Below are positions 23,609 to 35,906 of a stretch of 64,000 nt of DNA, in pieces. The DNA is from Anaspis maculata. Taxonomy: Eukaryota > Arthropoda > Insecta > Coleoptera > Scraptiidae. Numbering within the stretch: position 1 is the stretch's first letter; the number at the start of each line of letters is the position of its first letter. Location of the stretch: the NCBI GenBank assembly GCA_949128115.1, contig OX421967.1:20290635-20354634 (forward strand), written 5' to 3'. Position numbers and translations under genes: made by a program. The notes below the pieces were generated by a model that worked only from the letters and a program-made list of their open reading frames with translations, had not been told where the DNA came from and searched no databases.

Positions 23609-24833
23609 CAAAAAATCATCAATCAATCGTGAGCATTATTTTTATCTTTTGGCGTTTCTTTGTGTTGCAACTTGCAACTGGCACTGTTCTTATTTTAAAT
23701 TGTTTTATTTTGTACTTATGTATGTAGTGAATGTACCTACTTACTTACATTAAAGCCATAATCTTGCCACAAACTGTATAGTACATTTCAAAAGCAATAA
23801 AGCGTGATTTGAATTAGAAGTTGAATGAAGGAAAAATCTGTGTACCAATGAGAGAGAGCTGTAAGTTACGAAAAGTATGAGTTCGTCGTCAAATAAACTA
23901 TGCGGAACAGAGGTGTATTCCCATAGGAAATTTAATTCTACCATAGCTAAATTTCGACCAGGAGGATTGTCTGTCTACTGCTGTACTAAGATTGGATGCA
24001 ACATCTAGGTCTATGTGATGCCAAAACTTTTGTGATGTCGGCAAAAGTACCCGCCATATTGTTGCTTGGCGCAACTTTGAACGCGATTAACGGCTAAACT
24101 GAAGAGGTTAGGCACAAGCCCTCGGGGCCTTTTTTGTATCACTGAATTCGCTACAACTTTGTATCTCACAATTTTGAAACAGGGTGTTCATTTTCAAACT
24201 TTCCGTCCCAAGTTCGCGCCGTCAAATTTTTTTCCCAGGAGAACACCGAAACGGGTCGATTTTTATTTCGAGGGAGATACCTAGGACATGTATTGACAAG
24301 TTTTCATCTTGAATTCCCTCGCCCCCACCCAACGCCACTTTGAAGTTTCAAACAGCATTACCTATCTCGTGAAATATTAAATTGAAAGTAAAATTTTTTC
24401 TCCTGTCAAATATATTTTGAATTTTTATAAATCCCTCCCCACCCTTCTAAAAATTCTCTTATTGCTGATCAAAGTAAAAATTTCTCCCTATCAACTCCCG
24501 ATTCCCATGAAAAAGATTTTCCAGCGAAAACAGGTCGATTTTTATTCCGAGGAGGACATCTAAGACACGTATTGTCAAATTTTTATGTTCAACCTCTCCG
24601 CCCTCAACCTACCCTATTTTAAAATTTCAAATGACATCACCTTTCTTCTGATACATCAAACTGAAGGTGATCAAATTCTCTTTTTGTAGAAAATATTTTC
24701 ATATTTTAACTCCTTCTCAAAAATTCTCTTAATTGGGGGGCGAAGAGGTTGAAAATGAAAATTTTACAATAAGTGTCTTGACATCCTCCTCGAAATAAAA
24801 ATCGATCTATTTTTGTCGAAAAATCTATTTCTC
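23609..24833. other. Mhcl intron 1, AT-rich repeat-derived sequence
   Basis: 24220-24830 contains several partial repeats of a block with ACAGGTCGATTTTTATT and GAGGACATCTAAGACACG. 23609-24200 shows nothing recognisable. Confidence 0.4.
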
Positions 24834-25560
24834 AAGGGGTTTCTGATGTGACTAAAAAATTTTTTGACGGGAATAGGATTTTCTCATATTTTTCCTTCAA
24901 GTAGAAACTCCTGAAAATTTGGAAACTAGATAGCAAAGCCCATACATCTTTATTTGAGAAAGTCGCATACCGAATTTGAATATGAAATAGTGAATTAGTA
25001 GAAATCATTTTTTGTGTCTTTTTTTTAAATAGAAAATTCAAATTTGGTATGCGACTTTATTGGGTACTGAGAGACATAGTCAATGGTCCCTGGGACGTTA
25101 GAAACAAGAACCTCCATCGCGACTTGAATATGGAAACTGTGGAAGCAGAAATCAAGCACTTTGCTCAGAAAAACGAAGCCAGACTACAGGACCACATTAA
25201 CGTCGAAGCCACTCAAATTTTGAACCATGGGAATCAGCTAAGGAGACTTAAACGCAAAAAACCACAGGCCCTTGTGTAGTGCTAATTGTTGTCTTTTTCT
25301 TCTTAGAGTAACATGTACCTACAGTGAATGCGTACAACGAACAGACTTGAGGGATACAGAACCAGTGGGTGACGATTCCTGAAAATGACTTTTAATTTAT
25401 TATAATTAAACTGCTAGTTAGTCTGTAAAAACTAGTTGTAGTGGAAAATCAGAATAAAAAAAATTCTTTTTGAAAAAGTTTCTACTTGAAGAAAAAATGA
25501 ACAAAAACCGATTTCCATCAGAAAGATTTTTAGTCACATTAGAAACCTCTTGAGAATCGG
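24834..25560. repeat. AT-rich inverted repeat around the jockey fragment
   Basis: Arms 24834-24916 and 25475-25560 (CAAGTAGAAACTCCTG / AGTTTCTACTTG; GTGACTAAAAA / TTTTTAGTCAC). An inner pair AGTCGCATACCGAATTTGAA / AAATTTGGTATGCGACT immediately flanks the LINE 3' end. The upstream 24200-24830 carries related GGTCGATTTTTATT blocks in repeated form. Confidence 0.6.
25049..25279 (+). mobile_element. Jockey-type LINE, 3' end of the pol ORF
   Basis: An open frame of 76 codons reading VNGPWDVRNKNLHRDL and then HINVEATQILN...RRLKRKKP before a stop. This is the conserved C-terminal end of jockey-clade pol proteins (WxVRNxxLHRDL and the terminal RRLKRxKP). The fragment is cut at its 5' end (about 25055) and sits between the arms of an AT-rich inverted repeat (24834-24916 and 25475-25560). 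No poly(A) tail remains. Confidence 0.8.
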
Positions 25561-25679
25561 GAGTTGATGTAGGAAAACCTCTCCATTAATTTGCAATGAA
25601 AGAATCTTTGCGGTTGGGGGTCTTTTGAAAAAAAAAAAATGTTCGAAAGAGATAGAATTTCATTACCTTTAATTTGATG

Positions 25680-26405
25680 TATCAAAAGATCTGGGATGAA
25701 GTTTGAAAATGATCTCTGGTGACTGTAGCTTATTCCTTTGGTCAACTCGACCCGACGATCGCAAAATATCTTCGAAAATGGAAGCTTTTCCAAATCATCG
25801 ACAGCGTGCCTCGGAACCGGCGTTTTTCCTTGACCGGGCATCAATTTTACATCATACACGGTTTCTTTATTTCGATCCAAAAGCAAAACTTCATCGTCGA
25901 TTTCTTCATCCAAATCATCGATTACACCGGTAACCTCACTTTGCAAGATTGTTGTCTTCGTCGTTCACAACAAAATCGATTTCCTCGTCGATGCAGTTTT
26001 TGTATTCGGCCAAGTACTCTTTGTCAATTTATATGTTTCAGGACGACCGGGATCGTTTGCATCTTATCAAATTTCCGTGGCAAAACACCAAACATTTCGT
26101 TTATCTCAATTTCTATGTTGACGACACTGTCCTTCATTCTAAGCTGCCAGTTTAGAACGTAGTCTATCAGCGTTCGAACTAACATGAAGTTGATAAACGG
26201 TGCAACCATTCGCTCTTTCAAACATGTCAACCTTCGAACACATTCAGACATGAGAACAAATTTCAAATTTCAATCCATTGCTTGTTGCCAGATTGGGCAC
26301 TAGTCCTTCACTCACGTAATTCCAGCACGTTCGTATGTGTTCGCTGTCGATGTTCAAAATCGAATCAAAGAAATCTTTTTGAAATCTTTTTTCGACACTT
26401 TGCCG
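25680..26405 (-). pseudogene. Decayed Helitron Rep/helicase gene, N-terminal part
   Basis: Reading the minus strand from 26405 leftwards, coding-like sequence switches frame at least three times. Recognisable blocks in order: FDSILNIDSEHIRTCWNYVS; LTCLKERMVAPFINFMLVR with NWQLRMKDSVVNIEIEIN and VLPRKFDKMQTIPVVLK (26024-26265); KEYLAEYKNCIDEEIDF; then VLLLDRNKETVYDVKLMPGQ, GKTPVPRHAVDDLEKLPFSK and SYSHQRSF (25680-25946). This order (LTxLEERMVAP, PRxxDxxQTI, then PGxGKxPxP and LxFPxIFCG) is that of the region before the Helitron_like_N domain of arthropod Helitron proteins. Frameshifts and the missing helicase part make it a dead copy. Identification is from family knowledge, not a search. Confidence 0.7.
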
Positions 26406-26469
26406 GTTGAAATTCAAAACTTTTTTTGTTCTGTCAAAAAGCCCTCAATCCATATATTTCCTTAGAGGA

Positions 26470-26754
26470 TTACTTTTGAGTGTCCTTTTGGACAGTACAC
26501 CTTTTTTTTTCTTGTTCTCTATACTCTGGTTCTGATATTTCTCTCTTTATGTACTCGGCTGTTTTTTCTTTTTCTTGTTCTCTATACTCTAGTTGTAACC
26601 TTCTTAGCTTCTTGTTTTCGGCGTAAACATCCCTCGCCGTTCTCTGATCGTTCCAGGAGAAAGACCACGGCGCAAGTTTTTCACCCTTCTTTATCCTTTT
26701 TACCGGGTTGCCGGGACCCGGGACAGTGGGAAATGCAACTCTGATTTTCCCATT
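26470..26754 (-). other. Charged open frame upstream of the Helitron remnant
   Basis: An open frame of 95 codons with no ATG near its start. It begins after a TGA and reads AFPTVPGPGNPVKRIKKGEK, then a glutamate/lysine/arginine-rich helix-like stretch in which EYREQEK occurs twice, and ends QKDTQK-stop. It could be an earlier part of the same decayed Helitron gene, a separate remnant or chance. No function is proposed. Confidence 0.3.
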
Positions 26755-27313
26755 TCAGTTTTCCATTCTCTACATTACTATATTTTGTTCATCGAGTCCC
26801 TAAATAGTACCATATCATGTTAGATTCACTCAGAAGCCTGAGTTATGTCTGTGTCCAGGAAAACATGTATTCTTTCAGGTCCTATATAATTGATTCACGA
26901 TTTCATTGACTTGCTCGGCTAAAACATGACTATCTCTGATGATTTTCGAAAGAATTCGCCGGAATAAGTTTCCTCCACAACGAGCTCCCCGGGTTTAAAT
27001 TTCACCTAAACAAATTTTCCTTCGAACTTTTCCGAATAAAAATATTTGCCTGGAGAAATTATCACCATAGGAAACAATTTTTTTCTTCAAGTGTTTGACA
27101 CGAAAGAAGCTTTTCTGTTGCGACGTTGACTGCTTATTTTTCGCTTCCTTTCACCGCAAACTTCCACATCCGGCTCTAGGCCGCGAACTGTCAAGTTGAC
27201 GTTGACAGTTTATGAAATCAACATAACCTGGCTTTCGGGTAATAAGCTACTTGTTCCTGTATGTGTAGATGAATGAAGGCAACCATTCATACACCAACCT
27301 TAACACGACGACA

Positions 27314-27637
27314 TTAAGGACGGAGTTAAATTGGTAAAATGAGGCGTTACGGAATCAATTAGTGTGGGTTTATTCCTTGACAAAAATTTACCATTCAGGG
27401 CTTTTTGGAAAGCTACAAGGATGTACTTTGGTTTGAGCCTATAGACATTTTCGAAATCCTAAAATTATTTTTTTGAAACTTGATTTTTTTTCAATTTTGA
27501 AAATGTCTATAGGCTCAAACCAAAGTACATCCTTGTAGATTTCCAAAAAGACCTGAATGGTACAATTCTGTCAAGGAATAAACTCACACTGATTGATTTC
27601 GCAACGCCTTATTTTACCAATTCAACTCCGTCCTTAA
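27314..27637. mobile_element. Foldback element, 324 bp, beside Mhcl coding exon 1
   Basis: TTAAGGACGGAGTTAAATTG at the left is mirrored by CAATTCAACTCCGTCCTTAA at the right, and pairing runs to the centre (AGCCTATAGACATTTTCGAA / AAAATGTCTATAGGCT). The right end is 165 bp from the exon 1 donor. Confidence 0.88.
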
Positions 27638-27801
27638 AACACCATCTAACTTATACTTACCGAAATACATTACGGCCAGCGTATAAGAACGGTATAATAA
27701 TCTACCGCTTACAGCATTATTTTGTATTTGAATAAATTAAATCGAACACAACAACAAAAAAACTCAAGATAAAAAACACTTCTCATTCATATTCTTCTCA
27801 C

Positions 27802-27957
27802 CTCATCAAGTCGTAAAAGTTCCTCGGCCGACATGCCGGCACGTTCGCGTTTTTGTTTCTCCTTCCGGTCCTTCTTGTCGCGCTTCCTCTTTTCCTTATC
27901 ATCTTTATCTTTATCCGAGCTTACACCCGTGCCTGCCTTCTTGATGAAGTTGAACAT
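27802..27957 (-). CDS. Mhcl: Unconventional myosin XVIII (Mhcl/MYO18A), coding exon 1
   Basis: First coding exon: 52 codons starting at ATG 27957-27955 and ending in phase 0. The peptide opens MFNFIKKAG, runs through a lysine/arginine/aspartate-rich stretch and ends MSAEELLRLDE, the N-terminus typical of the long PDZ-containing isoform of myosin XVIII. A 3' splice site (TTTTCAG then TGAACC) lies five bases upstream of the ATG, so at least one non-coding exon lies further right. The donor is GAG/GTGAGA at 27801. Myosin XVIII is an actin-binding, poorly ATPase-active myosin; the basic N-terminal segment is an accessory actin-binding/targeting region in this family. The next exon (22493) continues in frame as VRRSLKIRGRRK. 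The identity is secure from the family pattern; which isoforms are made is inference. Confidence 0.9.
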
Positions 27958-27963
27958 GGTTCA

Positions 27964-29159
27964 CTGAAAAGAACAAACATCAATTAAAAAAAATTCTGTT
28001 AGTTGTTCAAAAAAATACCAAAAAATCTTGACCTCAAAGTGAGCTCTTGAGCTGTATTACAATGATGAAAACACACAAACTAAAAGCAGACGTTAGGTTT
28101 ACCTATAATAAATAACTTGAAAATTATTATTTTCTACTTATATCTTATCGCAAGAATCGGCTTATACAACCCGGTGCGTTATCCTCGGAAACGTATTGTG
28201 CGATAACGGTTATTGTGCATGCCAAATATTAGATTATGATGCGTAATATATTTTTGGATCCTCAGCTGGCAATATTTTCTATTTTCCACTGGGAATGGCC
28301 AGTAGCGGTTGTAGGTAGGTATAAATCGCAAATAACGGGGTCACTGTGTCCTAGGCTCTCTAGTTTATAGAAGTCTTGTATAACACGGCAAAAGTGTTTT
28401 AATGGAAGAATGCAAGACAAAAAAAAAACGGACGAGAAAAAACTAAGCTAATAGGAAACACTCCGCTCTAAATTCTTCTGAATTGTACTCCGATAGTGCG
28501 AAAACAATACCCATGTTACTATTCCGACTTTCTTCCGTTCTTGTCATTACCTATTCTCGCGAGAACATCACCATCACAAGCGAATGTAACTTTCCCATAA
28601 TAATTCGTTTGGATTCCTATTGGTAGGTATGCTATGGTAGCAATAGCAAGTGGAAGGCCGAAATGTTAGTGATGCAGATAGCAGATAGTATTTCTCGTGC
28701 GAAAAGGTGAAATTCGTTTTCACCCAGATGAAAGGGAAAATACGAAGTGGCTTCGAACTTTAGCCTTTATTGCTTTATTCGTAATCAATGATGCTGAGTA
28801 TCCAATGGCCCGAAATGGATCTTTTACCTATCATCGAAATTTCATTGATCCGAGCATTGATCTTAAAAGCTGCTAAAAAAAGGCGTTTTTCACCACCTAG
28901 ATGGTTCCTTCGGCAAGTCAAGAGCTAAAAAGTTTCCTAATAGCCTTTTCTGAAGTCATTTTAGAGCCCATCCAATCCACCTCCGTAATTTCACAAGGCT
29001 TCAAAAGTTGGGCTATTGCTATTTAATTCGACATGTTCCCGCGTTTTTCTTTAATTAACCGTTCATTATTCCGTATATAGGGTGTTTCAATGGATGGGGA
29101 TATAGTATTATGTCCGGCGTCGTAATCGAGATGAAAAATATAAATTGGGCAAAAATTAT
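27964..29159. other. Mhcl 5' intron, unassigned part
   Basis: Sequence upstream of the exon carrying the start codon. No non-coding exon could be identified with confidence. Confidence 0.4.
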
Positions 29160-29686
29160 TGCTACGTATTTCGCGTACGGGTTTGAATATAATTGAGACG
29201 ATCGTTTCGAAACACACACTGTTTATTACTGCGTACTACAATAATTACACGCCAACAATTATCTACTTGGAATATATCGCAGGTACTTCGCTTTTATCCG
29301 CTCGCTACCACTTCGCATTCCAATTCAATACTGACTGTCGCATTGAGGACGGTGCTTTTATATGCCTCCGATCAGCGTTCCCGAACTTTTCATCATCTTC
29401 CAGCAATTTCCATAATGGCCCGGCATATACGGCTTCTAGACGACTCCTGAATAATCACACACACACACACCTTTCGCGTGCTTTTCGTGTGTTCTGGAAT
29501 TTGCACCTCCGCCAAAATGGACAGATGTGTCTTGATCGAGCGTTGAAGGTTCCCAATGTCAAGTCATCGCGTATATTTTTGGAAACGTCCAGAGCCCCCA
29601 CTTGTATCTATACTGCTACATGATGGATGGAAGAATCCAAAAAGATCGCGTGATTACCCGGATGCATGGGATCGCCGCTCGTAACA
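29160..29686 (-). mobile_element. Solo LTR, copy 2
   Basis: 527 bp with proper TG...CA ends: TGTTACGAGCGGCGAT to GCGAAATACGTAGCA on the minus strand. The TATA box, AATAAA and GATCGTCTCAAT blocks are shared with the other two copies, and a short CA run has been gained near 29458. Flanking pentamers differ, so no target duplication remains. Confidence 0.8.
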
Positions 29687-29894
29687 TCATCTACAAATAA
29701 TGCATTACAAGAGGGACTATCGGTGTTTCCGATTTTTTTCTCGTTTCAGTTTCAACTAAAAATCGCAATTTCATACCGAAATCTTAATTTCTAGTTTTTC
29801 ATTTCTGCAAGGTCGTGGCCACAGATCCAAAAATTAATAATTAATACCTACCTACCTAATTACAAAATTTTGTATCCAACCGTAATTGAATTTG

Positions 29895-30185
29895 GTCAGT
29901 TGGTCAAGCCAAGTCACTCCGGTTTTGTACTGGAAAGATACTTGTACTCGAATCCCGCACAGTAAGATCTACCCTAATTTAGTGGGTCATGATTAGCCGA
30001 CATCCGTATGGAATGTTGCCATAAAGTTTGATTGATTCCTTCGTTAATTCCACTTGAATTTGAATGAGCCCGACTGGAGCGATCCCTTTTACTTGCCACA
30101 ACACAGATGATGCGGCCATATTATAGCGCATTATTTGCAGATTATTTTTGCCGAATTTAAATTTTTCAACTCGATGAGCAATACC
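29895..30185 (-). repeat. Dispersed repeat D, copy 2
   Basis: Minus-strand counterpart of the repeat at 5150-5540. It has an open frame (29979-30209) reading NMAASSVLWQVKGIAPVGLI and YGNIPYGCRL. A further coding-like stretch continues upstream to about 30430 in another frame (NTPQLNEFVHNMRTYYGYSL). The family is unknown; it looks like a degraded coding element. Confidence 0.55.
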
Positions 30186-30430
30186 TGTTACGGCGCCGGA
30201 TACAACCAACCTTGTATATCTTCGAGATATCCTTGCAGCCCGTCGACTTCAGCTGTCCCACAAAGCACTCAATCTGCTTCTGGTTGGCCTATCCCTACAC
30301 CTTTGCGAGGTGCAGATAACACGTACAGAAATATCGACGAGAAGTGTAGAGAATAACCGTAATATGTTCGCATATTATGCACGAATTCATTAAGCTGCGG
30401 TGTGTTAATTGGTACACGTTAGTATGCCGA

Positions 30431-32729
30431 CTAGTTTTTTCGAGTGGTTTCTGGTCAGTTAAATTCCTTGACATTGCAATGTCAATTAGCTCTCGACGGC
30501 AAATGATTGCTAACGCAAAAATTTTCGACACGAATAATCTGTTACCTATTAACCGAAATGTCGAATTCGCCATGCACAAAAATCTAGCAAGCTCTAATAA
30601 TTTGATAAATGATGTAATTTTTATGGGAGCTTAGGTAAATTTACATTTTGCGAGCGAGTTCAACGTTTCGTCTCAGGAAAATAAACCAAGTGTGTAAGTA
30701 CAAAGCAAAAAAAAATTGTGGTGAGTTCAGTTCATTATAACTTGAACATTTTATTCCGGATGTGAATACTCGCTGCTAATGGATAAAAGTTAAAAATAAA
30801 TTAGCATTAGCGAAATGGTAATCGATTGAAGTTTAGCATATAAATACGGGTAAAGATGCTAGTGAGATTTGCAAAAAAAAAATAGAAAACGTAGGAAGAT
30901 CTCATGTGCGGTGAGAACTCGGGTGGAAACAGGTGGGAAGTTGATTAATTGCTCGTTTAAATTGTTAGATCTTTGCAAAATGTGTCAAAAATTTCATCAA
31001 TTTCTTAATATGGATGCCATAAAAGATAGAAATCGTGGAAATCAATTTATTATTATTATTCCTTAATGCATGATTTTACTATTCATAACGTAGCATATGT
31101 TCAAAAAGTTATCACCGGCCCATCCATACGGCACCAAAGTCGGGCTTTGTAAAGAAATATTGTATTTTTACCTAAACATGCATGGACTGAAGCATGGTCA
31201 GTTTCAAGCATTAAACACCAAATGCTCGATGTTCAAGATATCGATTTAACATCACAGCACATGACAGCTATTAACCCCATTGTTCCAGGCCACAATGGGC
31301 CAATTAAACTACAACCCCGCAAAGAGTTCCATTGAACACCAGGGAGAGGGCATCGGAAGGGAGAAAATGCCATTCGGTGCTGCTACATTCCCGAGTGCAT
31401 TCTCGAATACATATTAAATTCAGAACAGAATAAGATTCGGAATAAGTAATAGTACAAGCCTACATGCACTAGAAATTATTTTTTCACGTTTCATAAATCT
31501 TGAAGCATTTTGTTAAATTGACCATGCCAAATTATGACAAATGGGCTGGACCAGCCTTTAATTGCAGAGCAGAATCGGATGTATTTCCTCAACTCTTGTT
31601 TTTAGTTATACAAAAATTACATCCAGAAATCACAAATAACTATCACTAAAAAAAAATCGTCGTCATTTATGGTGCGGGACCACTCATCGCAGGCGTCTAT
31701 CCCTCTCAATATTTGTATCGGGTGTAATTTACTCACGACGAACCAGAATTTCATTTGAAAATCCGTATTCACCCTAGTCTTGTAGTTGATAAAATTTAAA
31801 AAATTCAAAAATCTTCCTAAACATTTGGCTCAAAAAAAACGCAATAAAAATGTTTATTTTCACAGATCATACCTACAGGTGTCCCAAAATGAATAAGTAT
31901 CATTCCACCATGTTCCAGTCGGGCGTTATGAATTTTCAAAATTTCTGCTAGCCGTTGCCACTCTAGAGGGCCTTTCACCCTTGGTTTTACCAGGAAGACT
32001 CGCTTTTGATGGTGGACTCCACTCAAAAATTCATTCCTGCTCGGGGATCGAGTTTTTTTGAAAAGTTCCAACTGATATCGAGAGTAGATTGAATTGGGCG
32101 TCGTGTAGACCTATTTGAAAAATCGGCACAATTCCGGTTTTTCAACGGTAACTTTCACAAAATGAAGTTTGAGTTTGGAAAAACTGCTGTGTAAACTTCA
32201 ACATACGGTGAGCCCACGAACCTGGTGAGCCCCACGAAATATTCTTTTAGGTGCAGACATGCTAGGAATGAAAGTTGGAGAAAAGACTGAATAATTTCTG
32301 GAGGAAAAACTTTTCAAATCGGACCCACTGTTTTCGAGTTTTTCTCTCTGGAAAAACTGAAAATTTTCCGAAATTTTCAAACTTCTCATCTTGTGAACTT
32401 TTTTTTTTAAACAAGAAATAACTGGTTCTTGAACATCTTACAACAATTTTTTTCCCAATTTCCCGGGAATTTCCGGATTGAAAATTTAGAACTGGCTTGG
32501 GTTTTCGAGACCGGACTTAAATGATGGAGTTGAAAGTGAAGCCCTTATTGACGATTTTTACAATACGATTATTTGGAATAAGATTTGAGGTTTTCCTCGA
32601 AAATTCAAATTTTCCTGACAAAATTTTCAATTAACTGAAAATTATTTCCAATATTTCTCTCTAATTCCAACTTACCACCCGAAGTGACGTTTCGAACAAA
32701 AATTTCCATAGGTTCCTGGATACTATTCA
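30431..32729. other. Intergenic or Mhcl 5' intron sequence
   Basis: 31615-31740 resembles 17440-17540 (CATCACAAATATAAAAAATC; GCGGGACC), a short dispersed repeat. Otherwise anonymous. Confidence 0.35.
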
Positions 32730-33924
32730 TAGTCTATTCGCTAGCTACAATTCTGTATTTTTTCAGAGGTCGAAAAGGTTTTTTTTGGAATATTAATCAA
32801 TTAAGGTCCATAGAATCAGATTTTTTTTGGTGGCAACGCTCAAAAGCAGTGCGGTCACCCCGTGCACCCCCATGGGGGCCAGCCCCCAGTTGATCGAATT
32901 TCAGTTCTGTACCTCGAAAGATCGACACAGAATTATAAAAAGTTCAGGATGTCATGAAAAAAACTCCCTTAAAAATCATCCACAATAAAGATACAGCCCT
33001 TCAAATTTCAAATAAGGCGATTTTCGTTGAGGTACAATTTCCACAATTTTGAACCGATTTTGCTGAAAATTTGGCTAGGCCTCTCTGTGACACGCATCTA
33101 GAATGGGGAATTTCAATTTTTTGATAAGTTGTCCAGTGGCGGAGCAACTGGAAATTTTGACATAATGCCGTCCCTCCTCATTTCTCAAGTCCCTGGTCAA
33201 CTTTGGACTCTGAAACTTTCAGTATGTATCGAATATATTGTTCAGCTACGATGTTCCCAAAAAAATTGGAATCAGAGCTGGTTTCTGGGTTTAATGTTGA
33301 ATATAGAAGAGGGGGATTTGCTTTCATTTTTTTAGCTGAATATCCTAGTATTCTTTCTATATCAGAAATTTGTGTTCAATTTTTTTGATTTTTTTGGGAA
33401 CATCGTAGCTGAACAATGTATTCGATACATAGTGAAAGTTTCAGAGTCCAAAGTTGACCAGGGACTTGAGAAATGAGAAGGGACGGCATTATGTCAAAAT
33501 TTCCAGTTGCTCCGTCACTGAACAATTTATCCAGAAAATGAAAATCCCCCTTCTAGATGCTTGTTACAGAGGGGCCTAGCCAAATTTTCAGCAAAATCGG
33601 TTGAAAATTATGGAAATTGTACCTCCACAAAAATCGCCTTTTTTGAAACTTGGAGGGCTGTATCTTCATTGTGGATGACTTTTGGAGAGTTTTTTCATGA
33701 CATCCTGAACTTTTTGTAATTCTGTGTCGATCCTCCGAGTTACAGAACTGAATGTCGATCAACTTGGGGCTGGCCCCCATGGGGGTGCACGGGGTGACCG
33801 CAGAACTTTTGAGCGTTGCCACCAAAAAAATCTGATTCTATGGACCTTAATTGAATAATATTACAAAAAAAAACCTTTTCGACCTTTAAAAAAATACAGA
33901 ATAGTAGCTAGCGGATAGACTATC
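32730..33924. mobile_element. Long foldback element, 1.2 kb
   Basis: ATAGTCTATTCGCTAGCTAC pairs with GTAGCTAGCGGATAGACTAT. Highly similar blocks follow inwards: AGGTCGAAAAGG, GGTGGCAACGCTCAAAAG, GTGCACCCCCATGGGGGCCA and GATCAACTTGG, AAGATACAGCCCT, TTTGGACTCTGAAACTTTCA. The turn is near 33310-33360. No transposase. Confidence 0.88.
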
Positions 33925-35660
33925 AGGAAAGTTTTGGAGTGATACATAGCCGATTTTATTCTTGTTTTCAACAGTTCTCACCGTTTTAACATACAGACCT
34001 CGAAAAAGCAGAAGAGATTTTCAAAAATGTTGAAAAAAGTAATGGGCCACTCAGGGAAATTTTATTCTTACTCTTATTTTCTTATTGCCGAATAATCACC
34101 AAGAAATCGCCAAAGAATCGCTCATCCCTGTAACACCTGAATGACAATATTTACGATTTACCTGACGGTCAACCCCTTGACTAGAAATAATCACGCAAAA
34201 CTCGATTTACGAAGAAATCCACCATTCAGAACTTTTGCTATGAATGCTATGTAAAGTTGTGTGCGAATGCTGAGAAAATTGCGTGATATAACAGAAAAGT
34301 GGATTGGAAAAGTGCATTATGATCGAGATTATGATTATGCATGAATTTTGCGTAATAATTATTGAGGTATTTCATTAAATAATGAGTTTATATCAGTGCT
34401 ATACATGACAGGTATTGACTTCAGTAAATGTTGAAAATGAATTGAAAATTTGACACCTAGGTAAATGACATCAGAAAGATTTTTGTGCAGCTTTTCCGAG
34501 AACAAAGTGAGTGCAAGACGAAGGTAGCTGACCATTGGTGAATAGTACAGAATAGCGAAAATAGCGAGAAAAATAGTCAATGTTTAGAATGTTGAGATGA
34601 ATTCACTCAAAGTAAACCAGATTTCAATGAAGAAATTAGAATCAAGATCATATTAAGATTCAAGATTGGCGAAAATTAACACAGCCACTGAACACAGCAG
34701 ACTTTTTTTCATCGTCAGAAGTGCAGTCCAGCTTTTTTTCCCTCTTCACCACAAAAGGCGAGAGAGGAAAATCAAAAACCCACATACCTGTTCTATTAAT
34801 TACTTGACAGGCTGACGGGTGAGTGACAGGCAAGTTTTCCCCAAAATCCCACGGTTTTCTCCCTCCGTCATTCCTTGCTTCCGACAAACGCGATCGAGTT
34901 ATAAGTTGACAAGATGAATATGCTTATACGCTCGGTCCGACTGAAATTGCGAAGAAAATTGCGACTAAAATTGAAATTAAGTCATAAATCGAACTTTATC
35001 TACTCTCGAAAACTGTTGGCGACATGGTGATTTCTTCTTCTGATTTTCCTAGCCGTGCTTCACAAAAAACTACGTAGATAGTTGTGGACATGCCTGTTTA
35101 GCAATAGTACAAAAATCGAGACAAAATATGTTAATTTCGAGGCTTAATTTTAAATATGTATAGCGGCCAAAACGGCGGAGAGGTTGATGACTGGATTTAT
35201 GAGATCGGCCCGAGGATCAGCCACAGCTACTGATGCATACTGACTTTTTACTAGGCCTACTGTTTCCAAGATTGTTACGAAATTCGCCGGAGACTCGACC
35301 AAACGAGAAGCCACAAACCCGGAGACCCCAATGTGGGGTAAGCCAGAAACCCGTACAATTGGCGGAGGAGCCCTTTGAAAGCTTGCCGGATTCATAGCTG
35401 AGCAAGCTGCCGGACTTCTTCAAAATACTCCCAATTTAACCACACAAAATATTTGGTGATTAAAATTATTGTTAAGAGTTGACTGATCTCCTTCAAATGC
35501 AGCCGGAATGGATAAGATTCGACTAGCGAAAAAACGAACTTGATATGTTGATGTTGGACTCGACGACTCGATGTTTGGAAAATATGGAACATTCAGCTAC
35601 CGGGAGAAAACCGAAAAATTAAAAATGAAGCAGCCATAAATAGCCATTCGAGATCTTCAC
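33925..35660. other. Anonymous non-coding sequence
   Basis: No gene, hairpin or repeat recognised. Confidence 0.4.
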
Positions 35661-35906
35661 GGCAGTACCTCGACCTTGTAACTGAAAAATGTAACTTTTT
35701 ACAGGAGAGCAGAAACAATTGATTTGAAGTTCGGGAATAGTACAGAAAATTACGGTATTTTGCAATCTTATCAAAGAACAGTTACTGTTTACAGTTACAT
35801 GCAAAATATCGTAATTTCCTGTATTATTGGACTTGGAATCAGTCTTTTTTTTTGCGCTCCTGTAAAAAGTCCCATTTTTCAGTTACGCATACGAGGTACT
35901 GCCATG
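35661..35906. mobile_element. MITE, 246-bp hairpin
   Basis: GGCAGTACCTCGACCTTGTA and CTTTTTACAGGAG at the left are mirrored at the right (CTCCTGTAAAAAGTCCC, CGAGGTACTGCC). The inner part pairs via AATAGTACAGAAAATTACGG / CGTAATTTCCTGTATTATT. Confidence 0.8.
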
